64,000 bases of DNA, taken from positions 2,046,001 to 2,110,000 of the forward strand of contig NZ_CP067412.1 of assembly GCF_023375815.1 (NCBI RefSeq), read 5' to 3'. Shown piece by piece: positions 8,216 through 16,981 of this stretch. A program made the translations under genes and the position numbers. The notes beneath the pieces are model-generated. The model worked only from the letters and a program-made list of their open reading frames with translations. It ran no database searches and was not told where the DNA came from. Source of the DNA: Pseudomonas sp. HS6 (GTDB lineage: Bacteria > Pseudomonadota > Gammaproteobacteria > Pseudomonadales > Pseudomonadaceae). How positions within the stretch are numbered: the first letter of the stretch is position 1; the number at the start of each line of letters is the position of its first letter.

Positions 8216-9529
8216 ATGCACACCCTTGCTCAATTGCGCGCCGGCGAACTGTCGGGCATCACCCGGCTGGACCTGGTCGAAGGCTTGACCGAGTTCCCAC
8301 CCGAGATCTTCGACCTGGCCGACACGCTGGAGGTGCTCAATCTCAGCGGCAACGCGCTGAGCAGCCTGCCGGACGACTTGCATCGCCTGCGCCATCTGCG
8401 CGTGCTGTTCTGCTCCGATAACCAGTTCACCGAACTGCCTGAATGCATGGGCCAGTGCCAGGCACTGACAATGATCGGCTTCAAGGCCAACCGGATTGTC
8501 CAGGTCTCCGGCACCGCTCTGCCTCCGCGTTTGCGCTGGCTGATTCTGACCGACAACCTTATTGAAGCTCTGCCTGTTGAACTGGGCGAACGCCCGCGCC
8601 TGCAAAAGCTCATGCTCGCCGGCAATCGTCTGCGCGCGCTGCCGCCATCGTTGAGCCAGTGCCATCGACTGGAGCTGATCCGCATCGCCGCCAACCAGCT
8701 GACGGAATTACCGCAGTGGCTGCTGACCCTGCCGAGCCTGACGTGGCTGGCCTACGCCGGGAATCCGCTGGAAACCGAAGCCGACGCCGCCGCACTGGAA
8801 GCCACGCCGCTGATCGACTGGTCGAGCCTGCGTCTGGAGCAACGGCTGGGCGAAGGTGCGTCCGGGGTGATTTCCCGGGCGGTGTGGCAGCCGGACGGCC
8901 TACCGGAGCGCTCGGTGGCGGTGAAGCTCTACAAGGGCGAAATGACCAGCGACGGCTCGCCGTTGCACGAGATGAATGCCTGCATCACCGCCGGGCTGCA
9001 CCCGAACCTGATCCGGGTCGAGGGCCGCATCGGCAATCACCCCGATGGCCAGCAAGGTTTGGTGATGCAATTGATCGATCCGAGCTACCGCAACCTTGCC
9101 GCGTTGCCGAGCCTGGCGTCCTGCTCGCGGGATATCTATACCGAGGATTGCCGTTTCAGTGCCGACGTCGCGTTGCGCATCGCCAAGGGGATTGCATCGG
9201 TCGCCGAGCATTTACATGAACAAGGCATCACCCATGGCGACCTCTACGGGCACAACATCTTGTTGAACGATCAGGGCGACTGCCTGTTGGGGGACTTTGG
9301 CGCGGCGTCGTTCCATGCCACCACGGACAACCCGGAAACCCGAGCGCTGCAACGCATCGAAGTGCGGGCGTTCGGCATTTTGCTGGGGGAATTGCTGGAG
9401 CGCATCGAATCCGGTCTGAGTGCGGATCGGCGTGAGCTGCTGGAGGCGCTGGAGCAGCGCTGCTGTCAGCCGGATGTACTGGCGCGGCCGGGGTTCAGCG
9501 AGGTTGTACAGCAGCTGGAAGCGTTGTAG
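8216..9529 (+). CDS. Leucine-rich repeat protein fused to a Ser/Thr protein kinase domain
   Basis: 437 residues in two halves. Residues 35-185 contain about six leucine-rich repeats of the LxxLPxxLxxLxxLxxLxLxxN type (LEVLNLSGNALSSLP, LRVLFCSDNQFTELP and so on). Residues 207-437 form a protein kinase: glycine loop LGEGASG (211-217), VAVK with Lys237, Glu252, catalytic loop HGDLYGHNILL (340-350) with Asp342 and Asn347, and DFG at 360-362. The Arg of the usual HRD is Gly, and the usual Lys after D-L is Tyr; the other catalytic residues are kept. No signal peptide or membrane segment is seen, so it is probably cytoplasmic. Its substrate is unknown. Confidence 0.85.
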   Translation: MHTLAQLRAGELSGITRLDLVEGLTEFPPEIFDLADTLEVLNLSGNALSSLPDDLHRLRHLRVLFCSDNQFTELPECMGQCQALTMIGFKANRIVQVSGTALPPRLRWLILTDNLIEALPVELGERPRLQKLMLAGNRLRALPPSLSQCHRLELIRIAANQLTELPQWLLTLPSLTWLAYAGNPLETEADAAALEATPLIDWSSLRLEQRLGEGASGVISRAVWQPDGLPERSVAVKLYKGEMTSDGSPLHEMNACITAGLHPNLIRVEGRIGNHPDGQQGLVMQLIDPSYRNLAALPSLASCSRDIYTEDCRFSADVALRIAKGIASVAEHLHEQGITHGDLYGHNILLNDQGDCLLGDFGAASFHATTDNPETRALQRIEVRAFGILLGELLERIESGLSADRRELLEALEQRCCQPDVLARPGFSEVVQQLEAL

Positions 9530-9537
9530 CCGCTACA

Positions 9538-9567
9538 CCGCCATCGCGAGCGAACTCGCGATGGCGG
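9538..9567. repeat. Perfect 13-bp hairpin, REP-like, between convergent genes
   Basis: A 13-base arm (9538-9550) and its exact complement (9555-9567) enclose a CGAA loop. The core CATCGCGAG matches the REP family seen elsewhere in the window. It lies between the stop codons of the kinase gene and the YebC-family gene and could stop transcription from either side, although no long T run follows. Confidence 0.7.
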
Positions 9568-9585
9568 CATCATTGACGCTGCGGA

Positions 9586-10290
9586 TCAGCCCGCCAGACC
9601 GACAAACATGTCCTGCACGTCGTCGTGGTTGTCGAGGCCTTCGAGGAACGCTTCGACTTCAGCCATCTGCTCGTCGCTCAGGCCGCTGACCGGGTTCTTC
9701 GGCTGGTAACCCAGCTTGGCCGACAGCACGGTGAAGCCTTGCTCCGGAAGGGCTTTCTGCACCGAGTCCAGGTCGGTCGGGTCGGTCAGGAACAGGGTCG
9801 CGCCCTCTTCGCCCGGCTCGAAATCCTGGGCACCGGCTTCGATCGCGGCCATTTCCGGATCGGCGTCCGGAGTGTCCGGCGAGGCTTCGATCATGCCGAC
9901 GTGGTTGAAGTCCCACGCTACAGAACCGGAAGCGCCCAACTGGCCCTTGCGGAACGCCACGCGGATTTCCGCCACGGTGCGGTTGATGTTGTCGGTGACG
10001 CACTCGACGATCAACGGAACCTGGTGCGGAGCGAAACCTTCGTAAGTCACGCGATGGTACTGAACGGTCTCACCCAGCAGGCCCGCACCTTTCTTGATGG
10101 CGCGATCCAGGGTTTCCTTGGGCATCGAAGCTTTCTTGGCCTGTTCGACCACCAGACGCAGATGTGCGTTGGTGGCGGTATCGGCACCGTTGCGGGCAGC
10201 AATGGTGATTTCCTTCACCAGTTTGCCGAAGATCTTGCCCTTGGCGTTGGCTGCCGCTTCTTTGTGTTTAACCTTCCACTGTGCGCCCAT
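9586..10290 (-). CDS. YebC/PmpR (TACO1) family protein, paralogue
   Basis: 234 residues, the full length of the family. It begins [19 protein letters not shown], followed by [18 protein letters not shown] and [10 protein letters not shown], the conserved N-terminal three-helix domain, and then [16 protein letters not shown] and the acidic middle. Members are described as transcription regulators (PmpR represses quinolone signalling in P. aeruginosa) or, more recently, as factors that help ribosomes through proline stretches. It lacks the MAGHSKW start of the canonical copy and is not beside ruvC, so I infer a second paralogue. GAGAG lies 7 bases before ATG 10290. Confidence 0.88.
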   Translation of the reverse strand: MGAQWKVKHKEAAANAKGKIFGKLVKEITIAARNGADTATNAHLRLVVEQAKKASMPKETLDRAIKKGAGLLGETVQYHRVTYEGFAPHQVPLIVECVTDNINRTVAEIRVAFRKGQLGASGSVAWDFNHVGMIEASPDTPDADPEMAAIEAGAQDFEPGEEGATLFLTDPTDLDSVQKALPEQGFTVLSAKLGYQPKNPVSGLSDEQMAEVEAFLEGLDNHDDVQDMFVGLAG

Positions 10291-10509
10291 TACTCACTCT
10301 CTTGATCTGTGGCGCCGAGACATCTATTGGCCGACGCGTGGCGCCAAGTTTATACGGCCTAAAGTCGGCAATCGACCAAAAATTCCGTCGCGTGTCGACA
10401 TCTTCTACACACCTTGTAGGGCGACTCTGAAAAACCGGTTTGTCATGACCATTTCGCACTGCGGTTTCGTACCCTCTGTGGCCCGTATGACCCGACAGAG
10501 CCCGTCCGA

Positions 10510-11916
10510 ATGCTCAATGACAAGGAAAGTCCCTTCACGCTGACCCTCATCGAGGGAGGCCTGTGCCTGCCGGTACTGCGTTTCAGCGGCCATGAAGCAC
10601 TGAACCGGCCCTATCGTTTCGAGATAGAAGTCGTTGGCCTGGCTCCGGCCCTGCCCCCCGCCACTCTGCTGCATCGGTCTGCCTTCTTGCAGTTGAGTGA
10701 CGATCATGGCCTTCACGGCACCCTTCACAGCGCTAGTTGCGAACATCGCGGCGCCCATCGAATCGGTTACAGCGTTGTGCTGGTGCCGCACTTGCAGAGG
10801 CTGGAGCAACAACCCAGGCGTCGGGTATTTACCCGATTGAGCGTGCCGGAGATTATCGAGCAACTGCTCACCGAACATCGCCTGCCCGCGAACGGTTTCC
10901 GGCTCGACCTGACGGTGGGGCACTATCCGCCACGCCCGTTCTGCATCCAGTACGACGAGTCGGACCTGGCACTGTTGCACCGACTGTGTGAGGAGGAAGG
11001 CATCCACTATCACTTCGAGCACCGCCCGGATGGCCATGTCGTGGTGTTCGCCGATGACAGCCTGAACCTGCCCCAGCCTCCGATACCCGTGCCCTTCAGC
11101 CCAGAGAGCGAGGCAAGATCCCCCGCCGTCAGCACGCTGTTCCTGCGTCACGACGCCGTCACGGCGCAGCTGGCACCCACCATCCGTGAGCGCGGGCAAT
11201 CGAGCTTCGACGATGAAGCGGCCAATCACGCGGTGACAGGCGTCATACCTCTGCGAGGATTCCCGCCATCCGGGCAACGCCACGCCGATCAACGCAGCCG
11301 TCGACAGCTGGAACGCCAGCGCTGTCAGTACCGTTGCATTCAGGGTCGCAGCGATTGCATGCAATTGCTCAGTGGTCATCTGTTGCAGGTCACGGATCAT
11401 CCGGTGAGCGCTTTCAACGAGCAGTGGCTGATCACCGAATTGCGCCATCAGGGACAGCAGCCGTCGATTCTCGACCCGATGTCCACGCCCCGCCGTTACC
11501 ACAATGACTTCACTGCGCAGCCCTGGTCGACCGAGTTTCGCCCACCGCTGCGACAACCACGCCCGAGCATTCCGGGCTATCACCCGGCGCAAGTGCTGGG
11601 CCCGCCCGGGCAACCGCCGCAACTGGACGATTTGGGCCGCATCGCCGTCCGGTTATGGCCGGCGCTGGAACAGAACGCCGACAGTGAAGGGTTATGGCTG
11701 GCGATTGCCATGGTCGGTGCGGGCGGCCGGATCGCCAGGGAAGCGTTGCCGCGCGCCGGCAGCGAGGTGTGGGTGAGTTTTCTCGACAGCGACCCGGATC
11801 GACCGATTCTGTGCCTGGACGCCAGCCAGCCTCGCCCGGCGCGCAAAAAACCGAAACCGCACGATGACGGCCTGTTACTCGACTGGCTGCTCAACCGCAC
11901 CCCGCCTTCGTCCTGA
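10510..11916 (+). CDS. Short VgrG/TssI-family type VI secretion tip protein, lacking the beta-helix needle
   Basis: 468 residues. The N-terminal gp27-like part is recognisable: FSGHEALNRPYRFEIEVVG, RRRVFTRLSVPEIIEQLL, and YDESDLALLHRLCEEEGIHYHFEH. After about residue 340 comes the OB-fold (gp5 N-domain) region: PGQPPQLDDLGRIAVRLW, RAGSEVWVSFLDSDPDRPI. The protein ends about 35 residues later, where normal VgrGs (600 or more residues) continue into the beta-helix spike. No hcp, PAAR, adaptor or effector-like gene is adjacent; both neighbours point towards it. The start lacks a clear ribosome binding site. Confidence 0.8.
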   Translation: MLNDKESPFTLTLIEGGLCLPVLRFSGHEALNRPYRFEIEVVGLAPALPPATLLHRSAFLQLSDDHGLHGTLHSASCEHRGAHRIGYSVVLVPHLQRLEQQPRRRVFTRLSVPEIIEQLLTEHRLPANGFRLDLTVGHYPPRPFCIQYDESDLALLHRLCEEEGIHYHFEHRPDGHVVVFADDSLNLPQPPIPVPFSPESEARSPAVSTLFLRHDAVTAQLAPTIRERGQSSFDDEAANHAVTGVIPLRGFPPSGQRHADQRSRRQLERQRCQYRCIQGRSDCMQLLSGHLLQVTDHPVSAFNEQWLITELRHQGQQPSILDPMSTPRRYHNDFTAQPWSTEFRPPLRQPRPSIPGYHPAQVLGPPGQPPQLDDLGRIAVRLWPALEQNADSEGLWLAIAMVGAGGRIAREALPRAGSEVWVSFLDSDPDRPILCLDASQPRPARKKPKPHDDGLLLDWLLNRTPPSS

Positions 11917-11919
11917 CGC

Positions 11920-13311
11920 TCAACCCTTGTCGGCCTTGCCGGCGGCAGCAGCGAATTTCGCCAGACGCACGTCGAGGTGCCGAGGTCGCCGCCCGTGATC
12001 TTCGGCGCGCTCCTTGCGGCGAATGGCGTTGCGCACCATCAGCGAACCGAGATAGCGGATCGGTTCCGGCGGAAAGTAACCCAGCGGCCCGTTGACCAGC
12101 GGCGAGCGAGTCCACGGGTTGTCGAGGCCTTGCACCAGCGAGGCGAGAATCTGCCCACCCATGTGGCACGGCCCGACGCCGCTGCCGGAATAACCGAAGC
12201 CGTAAAACACATTGCCGCTGGCACTCATCTGGCCGAAAAACGGCAGGCCGGTGACTGAACGATCCGACGGGCCATTCCAGGTTGCATCGACTTTCACATC
12301 GGCGAAGGCCGGAAAAAAGTCGTCGAGGCTGCGCTTGAGCAACCCGGCGTAAGGCGATGGCTGATCGAACACCGGCAGCATCCGCCCGCCGTAAGCGAAG
12401 GTATTACCACCCTTGCCGAGCATGATCCGGCCGTCCGGGGTGTTGTGGTAGTAGTGCACGAAAATCCGCGAATCGAGCACGGTCACGCCGCTGGTCAGGC
12501 CGATTTCCTGCAACAGTTCCGGACGCGGCTCGGTGATCAGCATGTCGCTGGAGACAATCGCCACGCTGCGCTCAAACTGCGGAAAAGCACGGGCCATCCA
12601 GGCATTCATCGCCAGCACCACGCGGTCGGCAACCACAGTGCCGCTCGCCGTCTGGAGACGCGCCGGACGCCCTTCCTCCAATCCGGTCATCGCTGTGTTC
12701 TCGTGAATTTTTACGCCCAGTTGCAATGCGACTCGCCGCAGCCCGCGCACCAGTTTGCCCGGCTGCACACTGGCGGCCGCCGGCGAAAACCAGCCTTCCA
12801 GATGCTTGTCGGAACCGGCCATGCGCTGAACATCGGCGACCGGACGTTGGGTGAACGAGTTGATGCCGTTGCGCTCAAGCGCGGCAATCACCGCATCGGT
12901 CGAGCCGTATTGCGCACGGTTGGTGGCGGTGTAAAGCGTGCCGTCGAGCCGGTAATCGGCGTCGACGCCGTACTGCTCGCAGAACTCGCCGATGGCGTGG
13001 ATGCTGCGTTCGGATTCCTTGACCAGCCGCACCGCTTCTTCAACGCCGAACAGCCGCTCGAGGGTGAAATACTTCGCCGACCACGACAGCGCACAACCGC
13101 CATTGCGCCCACTGGCGCCGGCACCGCAGATGTCGGCCTCGATCAGCAACACATCGAGTTCGGGGTTCTGCTGCTTGAGCATGATCGCTGTCCACAAACC
13201 GGTGTAACCGCCACCGACAATGCACACATCGGTGCGCACGTCGCCTTGCAGCGGCGGGCACAGTTCCGACGAATCGAGTTGCAAAGCCTGCTCCAGCCAA
13301 AACGGTCTCAT
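11920..13311 (-). CDS. FAD-dependent amine oxidoreductase (DAO family), phosphonate context
   Basis: 463-residue D-amino-acid-oxidase-fold protein. The dinucleotide site is DVCIVGGGYTGLW (residues 29-40) with the acidic end LLIEAD, and ASGRNGGCALSW is the FAD contact loop typical of the gamma-glutamylputrescine oxidase branch. ATG 13311 is preferred because GGAG precedes it by 7 bases. It lies 73 bases behind an organophosphate-type transporter on the same strand and in a cluster with phnW-phnX. Oxidases of this family that act on N-methyl-AEP (PbfC/PbfD) are known, so an aminophosphonate substrate is my inference; other amines are possible. Confidence 0.75.
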   Translation of the reverse strand: MRPFWLEQALQLDSSELCPPLQGDVRTDVCIVGGGYTGLWTAIMLKQQNPELDVLLIEADICGAGASGRNGGCALSWSAKYFTLERLFGVEEAVRLVKESERSIHAIGEFCEQYGVDADYRLDGTLYTATNRAQYGSTDAVIAALERNGINSFTQRPVADVQRMAGSDKHLEGWFSPAAASVQPGKLVRGLRRVALQLGVKIHENTAMTGLEEGRPARLQTASGTVVADRVVLAMNAWMARAFPQFERSVAIVSSDMLITEPRPELLQEIGLTSGVTVLDSRIFVHYYHNTPDGRIMLGKGGNTFAYGGRMLPVFDQPSPYAGLLKRSLDDFFPAFADVKVDATWNGPSDRSVTGLPFFGQMSASGNVFYGFGYSGSGVGPCHMGGQILASLVQGLDNPWTRSPLVNGPLGYFPPEPIRYLGSLMVRNAIRRKERAEDHGRRPRHLDVRLAKFAAAAGKADKG

Positions 13312-13384
13312 GAAAATTCTCCAGTCAGTCGGCCACGGCACAGCCTGCCGCGAATGCCGCAGCAGGCCGCGAGGCAGGTTTCTT

Positions 13385-14710
13385 TTAGTTACGCAGAGGT
13401 TTGATCGTCAGGGCCCGGTTGGGCACATAGGCACGCGGTTCCATGAAGCCGACCGGGCGGCTGTTCCAGTGCGGAATCAGCACCAGCGCCGAGAACAGCG
13501 CGCAACCGGCGAAGACGATGAACACCGTCACCGAGTCGAAGTAGCCCGGCAGCAAACCACCGAGCACCGCGCCGACCGAGCCGCAGCCGTTGACGAATCC
13601 GGCGGCGGTGGCGCCAGCCTTGGCCTTGCCGAAATCGATGGCGGCCGCACCGCTGATCATCGAGTCCGGCCCGTACAAGGTCAGGCCCATCACGAACAGC
13701 AGCGCCACCACCAGCATCACGCTGCCGGTGTGCAAGGCGCCCATGAACAGCGCCAGGGTCACGGTCAGCGCCAGCAGGCTCAGGACACAGGCCGGCATGC
13801 GACGGGCGCCGAACAGTTTGTCCGAAGCCATGCCGATCATGATCGGGCCTAAAAGACCTGCCAGTTCAAACGAGGTCGGAATGATCGCCGCGCCGACCTT
13901 GCCCACAGTGGGCATCTGTTCAAAGACGATCACCGGCCCCCACAACAGAATCGCGTAGCGCGCCGGTTTCAGCAGAAAGTACGCCAGCCCGAGTACCAGC
14001 ACTGTGCGGTTACGGAGGATTTCCTTGAGCGGTTCCCAGACGCTGAGCTTGCTGTTGGCTTCGGCTTCTTCGGCGCTGATGACCGGCTCAGGTTCCACCG
14101 CCGGCAGGCCGACATCTTCCGGTTTGTTGCGCTGAAAGATGAAGAACAACACCGCCACCGCCGCGACCACCGCTGCACTGGAAATGAACGCCGCGTGCCA
14201 GGTGCCGACCAGCGTGTACGCCCACCAACCGGCGAACGGTGACGCCACCAACCCGCCAAAGGCGTAACAGGAACTCCATAACCCGAGCACGCGCCCGCGC
14301 TGTTCGGCGGGGAAGAAACTGCCGAGGTTCTTGCACAGCCCCGACCATCCGGTGGACTGCGCCAGCCCCTGAATCAACATGCAGGTGGCGAAGATCGGCA
14401 AGGTCGCAAAACTGCCCATCACCAGCGCCGCGGCGGCGGAAATCAGCAAGCCGCCAAGCACCACGACCCGTGGGCCGAAGCGGTCGGCAAGCATGCCCCA
14501 GGTGAACTGGCCAATGGCGTAGGCCGCCAGGTAAATCGCGTCGAGGTTGGCCATGGCCATTTTGTCGAGCATGAAGGTGGGGTCTTCGGCGATGCCCAGT
14601 TTGGCCACCGAAAAAGCTTTGCGGGTGAAATAGAACGCGGCGTAAGCGAGCCAGGTGACAGCGAAAATCTGCATGCGCCAACGCGCAAGTGTGCCGATGT
14701 GCTTGTTCAT
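13385..14710 (-). CDS. MFS transporter of the organophosphate:phosphate antiporter family, probable AEP permease (AepP-like)
   Basis: 441 residues with about 12 hydrophobic segments. Near the start is WLAYAAFYFTRKAFSVAK, the OPA-family signature also found in GlpT and UhpT, and later GLTLYGPDSMISGAAAIDFG, another GlpT-type segment. I start at ATG 14710 (MNKHIGTLARW); a longer frame exists but adds an unlikely extension. Position beside phnWX and two LysR genes makes a phosphonate the likely cargo; a GlpT-like AEP transporter named AepP has been described in Pseudomonas putida. Directly downstream is the FAD oxidoreductase, probably co-transcribed. The substrate is inferred. Confidence 0.8.
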   Translation of the reverse strand: MNKHIGTLARWRMQIFAVTWLAYAAFYFTRKAFSVAKLGIAEDPTFMLDKMAMANLDAIYLAAYAIGQFTWGMLADRFGPRVVVLGGLLISAAAALVMGSFATLPIFATCMLIQGLAQSTGWSGLCKNLGSFFPAEQRGRVLGLWSSCYAFGGLVASPFAGWWAYTLVGTWHAAFISSAAVVAAVAVLFFIFQRNKPEDVGLPAVEPEPVISAEEAEANSKLSVWEPLKEILRNRTVLVLGLAYFLLKPARYAILLWGPVIVFEQMPTVGKVGAAIIPTSFELAGLLGPIMIGMASDKLFGARRMPACVLSLLALTVTLALFMGALHTGSVMLVVALLFVMGLTLYGPDSMISGAAAIDFGKAKAGATAAGFVNGCGSVGAVLGGLLPGYFDSVTVFIVFAGCALFSALVLIPHWNSRPVGFMEPRAYVPNRALTIKPLRN

Positions 14711-14788
14711 TGTGGTTCTGACCTCAGGGTGTGAGTGTGCCGGCAGAATCGATGAGTAAACGCCTGTGTTTTTTATTGTTGAGCACTG

Positions 14789-14818
14789 CGATATCACCCC
14801 GTCCCTACGGTGATATCG
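14789..14818. promoter_or_regulatory. Perfect 10-bp inverted repeat, candidate operator
   Basis: CGATATCACC (14789-14798) and GGTGATATCG (14809-14818) are exact complements with a 10-base spacer, giving about two helical turns centre to centre. It is located 79 bases upstream of the transporter start and about 180 bases upstream of the divergent LysR gene. Spacing and symmetry fit a dimeric regulator site. No T run follows either arm, so it is not a terminator. Which protein binds is unknown. Confidence 0.55.
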
Positions 14819-14999
14819 GTCAGATGAGTCCTGCTGTTGCACGCACAGGCTCATGGCCAGCGTGGCTGCCCGAGCGGGCAGTCAGCGTTGGCGTGAGCCG
14901 ATCAAAGCAATTACTGTTTAATAAATAAAATCGATTTATCGTATTTCACACATAAGCTCAGCTTGTTACTGAACCCCGCCGGAAATTGAGGAATCAGCG

Positions 15000-15872
15000 A
15001 TGTCGGTTTCACACGCACAGCTCAAAGCCTTTCACGCCGTAGCCGTACACGGAAGCTTCACCAGAGCCGCCGAGCGGCTTTATCTGACGCAACCGGCAAT
15101 TTCCGACCAGGTGCGCAAGCTGGAAGAACGCTTCGGCGTGTTGCTGTTCCATCGCAACAAACGCTCCGTGCGCCTGACGGATCTCGGCGAACGCCTCCTG
15201 ACAATCACCCAGCGTCTGTTCGTGGTCGAGGCCGAAGCCCAGGAGCTGTTGCAGGAGTCCCAGGCCTTGCAGACCGGCAGCCTGATTCTGGCGGTGGATG
15301 CGCCGGTGCATGTGCTGCCGCAGATCGCCCGGTTCTGCGAGCGCTACCCGGGGATCAGCGTGAAGATCGAAACCGGCAACACCGATGAATCGCTGTTTCG
15401 CCTGTTCAACTATCAGGCTGATCTGGCGTTGCTCGGGCGTGATGTCAGCGATGAGCGCTTGTTGTGCGTGCCGCTGCGCAACGATCCGATGGTGGCGTTC
15501 GTCTCGCGCCATCATCCGTGGGCCGAGCGCGAGTCGATCTGCCTGGAAGATCTCGACGACACGCCGCTGGTGCTGCGCGAACACGGCTCGGTGACCCGCC
15601 AGACCCTGGAGGAAGAAATGGCCCGCGCCGGTTTCCGCATCCGCCCGGCGATTCAGGTCGAAGGCCGGGAAGCCGCGCGAGAGGCGGTGGTCGTGGGGAT
15701 TGGCGTGGGCGTGGTGTCGGCGGCGGAGTTTGGTGCTGACTCAAGGGTCTGCGCACTGCCGATCACCGATTGCACCCGGCGCTTGACCGAAACGCTGGTG
15801 TGCCTGCGAGAGCAGAGTTCGCGGCGGGTGGTGGCGACGTTTCTCGAGATGGTGCGCGAGAGTCTTGTGTAA
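15000..15872 (+). CDS. LysR-family regulator of the phosphonate cluster (first copy)
   Basis: 290 residues. The N-terminal winged helix is HAQLKAFHAVAVHGSFTRAA followed by LTQPAISDQVRKLEERFG. The co-inducer domain runs from about residue 90 and holds EGREAAREAVVVGIGVGVVSA. It is divergent from the transporter-oxidoreductase unit, the standard arrangement for LysR regulators and their targets. GAGGAATC lies about 6 bases before ATG 15000. It shares the phrases GSFTRAAxRL and EAV..GIGVGVVS with the second LysR gene at 16008-16868, so the two are likely related paralogues that respond to similar ligands. Confidence 0.9.
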   Translation: MSVSHAQLKAFHAVAVHGSFTRAAERLYLTQPAISDQVRKLEERFGVLLFHRNKRSVRLTDLGERLLTITQRLFVVEAEAQELLQESQALQTGSLILAVDAPVHVLPQIARFCERYPGISVKIETGNTDESLFRLFNYQADLALLGRDVSDERLLCVPLRNDPMVAFVSRHHPWAERESICLEDLDDTPLVLREHGSVTRQTLEEEMARAGFRIRPAIQVEGREAAREAVVVGIGVGVVSAAEFGADSRVCALPITDCTRRLTETLVCLREQSSRRVVATFLEMVRESLV

Positions 15873-15885
15873 ACAGTGATGGCCT

Positions 15886-15992
15886 CATCGCTGGCAAGCC
15901 AGCTCCCACAAGTATGGTGTCGTACACAAAATTGGGGGCTACTCCAAATTCTGTGGGAGCTGCGGTGCGACGATTCGACTTGCCAGCGATTG
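15886..15992. repeat. Inverted pair of REP-like elements between convergent lysR genes
   Basis: The left copy (15886-15910, CATCGCTGGCAAGCCAGCTC then CCACA) and the right copy (15952-15992, starting TGTGGGAGCTGCGGTGCGAC) are variant REP elements in opposite orientation, both ending in the TCGCTGGCAAG/CTTGCCAGCGA signature. About 40 unrelated bases separate them. Such pairs are common in fluorescens-group intergenic DNA and may act as transcription stops or stabilise mRNA ends. Confidence 0.75.
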
Positions 15993-16007
15993 AGGCACCG
16001 CGGTTTA

Positions 16008-16868
16008 TCAGACTGGCGCCAAACCAAAAAACGCCTGAATCAAGCGCAACTCCCGCCGCCGCTCGACACAGCCGATCATGTGCCGATTCACCAGCCCTTC
16101 TCCCGCGATGGGAATCGCCACCACTCGCGGGTCATGGCTGACTTCCACCGATGACACCACGCCAACCCCCAGTTCAGCCGCCACCGCTTCCGTTACCGCC
16201 TCACGACTGTCCAGTTCCAGCAACACCCGTGGACTGACCGACGCCTGCACACAGGCCTGATCGAAGGTGCGCCGGGTAATCGAACTCGGCTCGCGCAACA
16301 CCATGATCACCTGATCCAGCTCCTGGAGCCTGACCTCGCCACTGCGGGTCGCCCACGGATGCCCGGCCGGCACCAGTGCGCAGATCCGCGATTCGCTCAG
16401 CGCTTGCAGGTGCAGGCCCTTGCGCGGCTCGACCTCGGTCAGCACCGCCACGTCCGCATGTTCGGACAACAGCGCCGCCAGGGTTTCCTGGGCATTGCCC
16501 AACCGCAAATTCACGGTGATTCCCGGATAGCGCGCCCGCAGGCTGGCGAGCATCGGCATGACCATATGCGGACCGTCCGCCGCCACCTCAAGTCGTCCGG
16601 TGAGTAACTGCCGATTGGCTTCCAGCAGCGCTTGCGCCTCTTCGGCCATGCCGAACATCGCCCGGGTAATCGCCGCCAGTTTCGTGCCCTCTTCGGTCAG
16701 CTCGACCCGGCGCGCCGTCCGTCGCAACAGGGTGATCTGGTAATGCTCCTCCAGCGCCTTGATGTGCCCGGTGACCGCCGGCTGGCTGATGAACAGGCGT
16801 GCGGCGGCACGGGTGAAGCTGCCTTCCCGGGCCACGGCGTCGAAGGCGCGGAGCTGGAACAGGTTCAT
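16008..16868 (-). CDS. LysR-family regulator divergent from phnW (second copy)
   Basis: 286 residues: helix-turn-helix FQLRAFDAVAREGSFTRAA then ISQPAVTGHIKALEEHYQ, and an effector domain with EAVAAELGVGVVSSVEV. It is transcribed away from phnW across a 113-base gap, so it is the obvious candidate to control phnWX. Regulators in this place in other pseudomonads control AEP catabolism; the inducer is probably AEP or phosphonoacetaldehyde, by inference. It resembles the first LysR of the cluster in both domains. Confidence 0.9.
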   Translation of the reverse strand: MNLFQLRAFDAVAREGSFTRAAARLFISQPAVTGHIKALEEHYQITLLRRTARRVELTEEGTKLAAITRAMFGMAEEAQALLEANRQLLTGRLEVAADGPHMVMPMLASLRARYPGITVNLRLGNAQETLAALLSEHADVAVLTEVEPRKGLHLQALSESRICALVPAGHPWATRSGEVRLQELDQVIMVLREPSSITRRTFDQACVQASVSPRVLLELDSREAVTEAVAAELGVGVVSSVEVSHDPRVVAIPIAGEGLVNRHMIGCVERRRELRLIQAFFGLAPV

Positions 16869-16981
16869 GAATAACCCTCACTGATGGCTGGCATAACAAC
16901 AAACAATTTGATTGATGATCCGCCGAATTGCAACGTATGCCCCGTAGCTTCATCCCACAGCGCTATCGCGAGGACACACGA

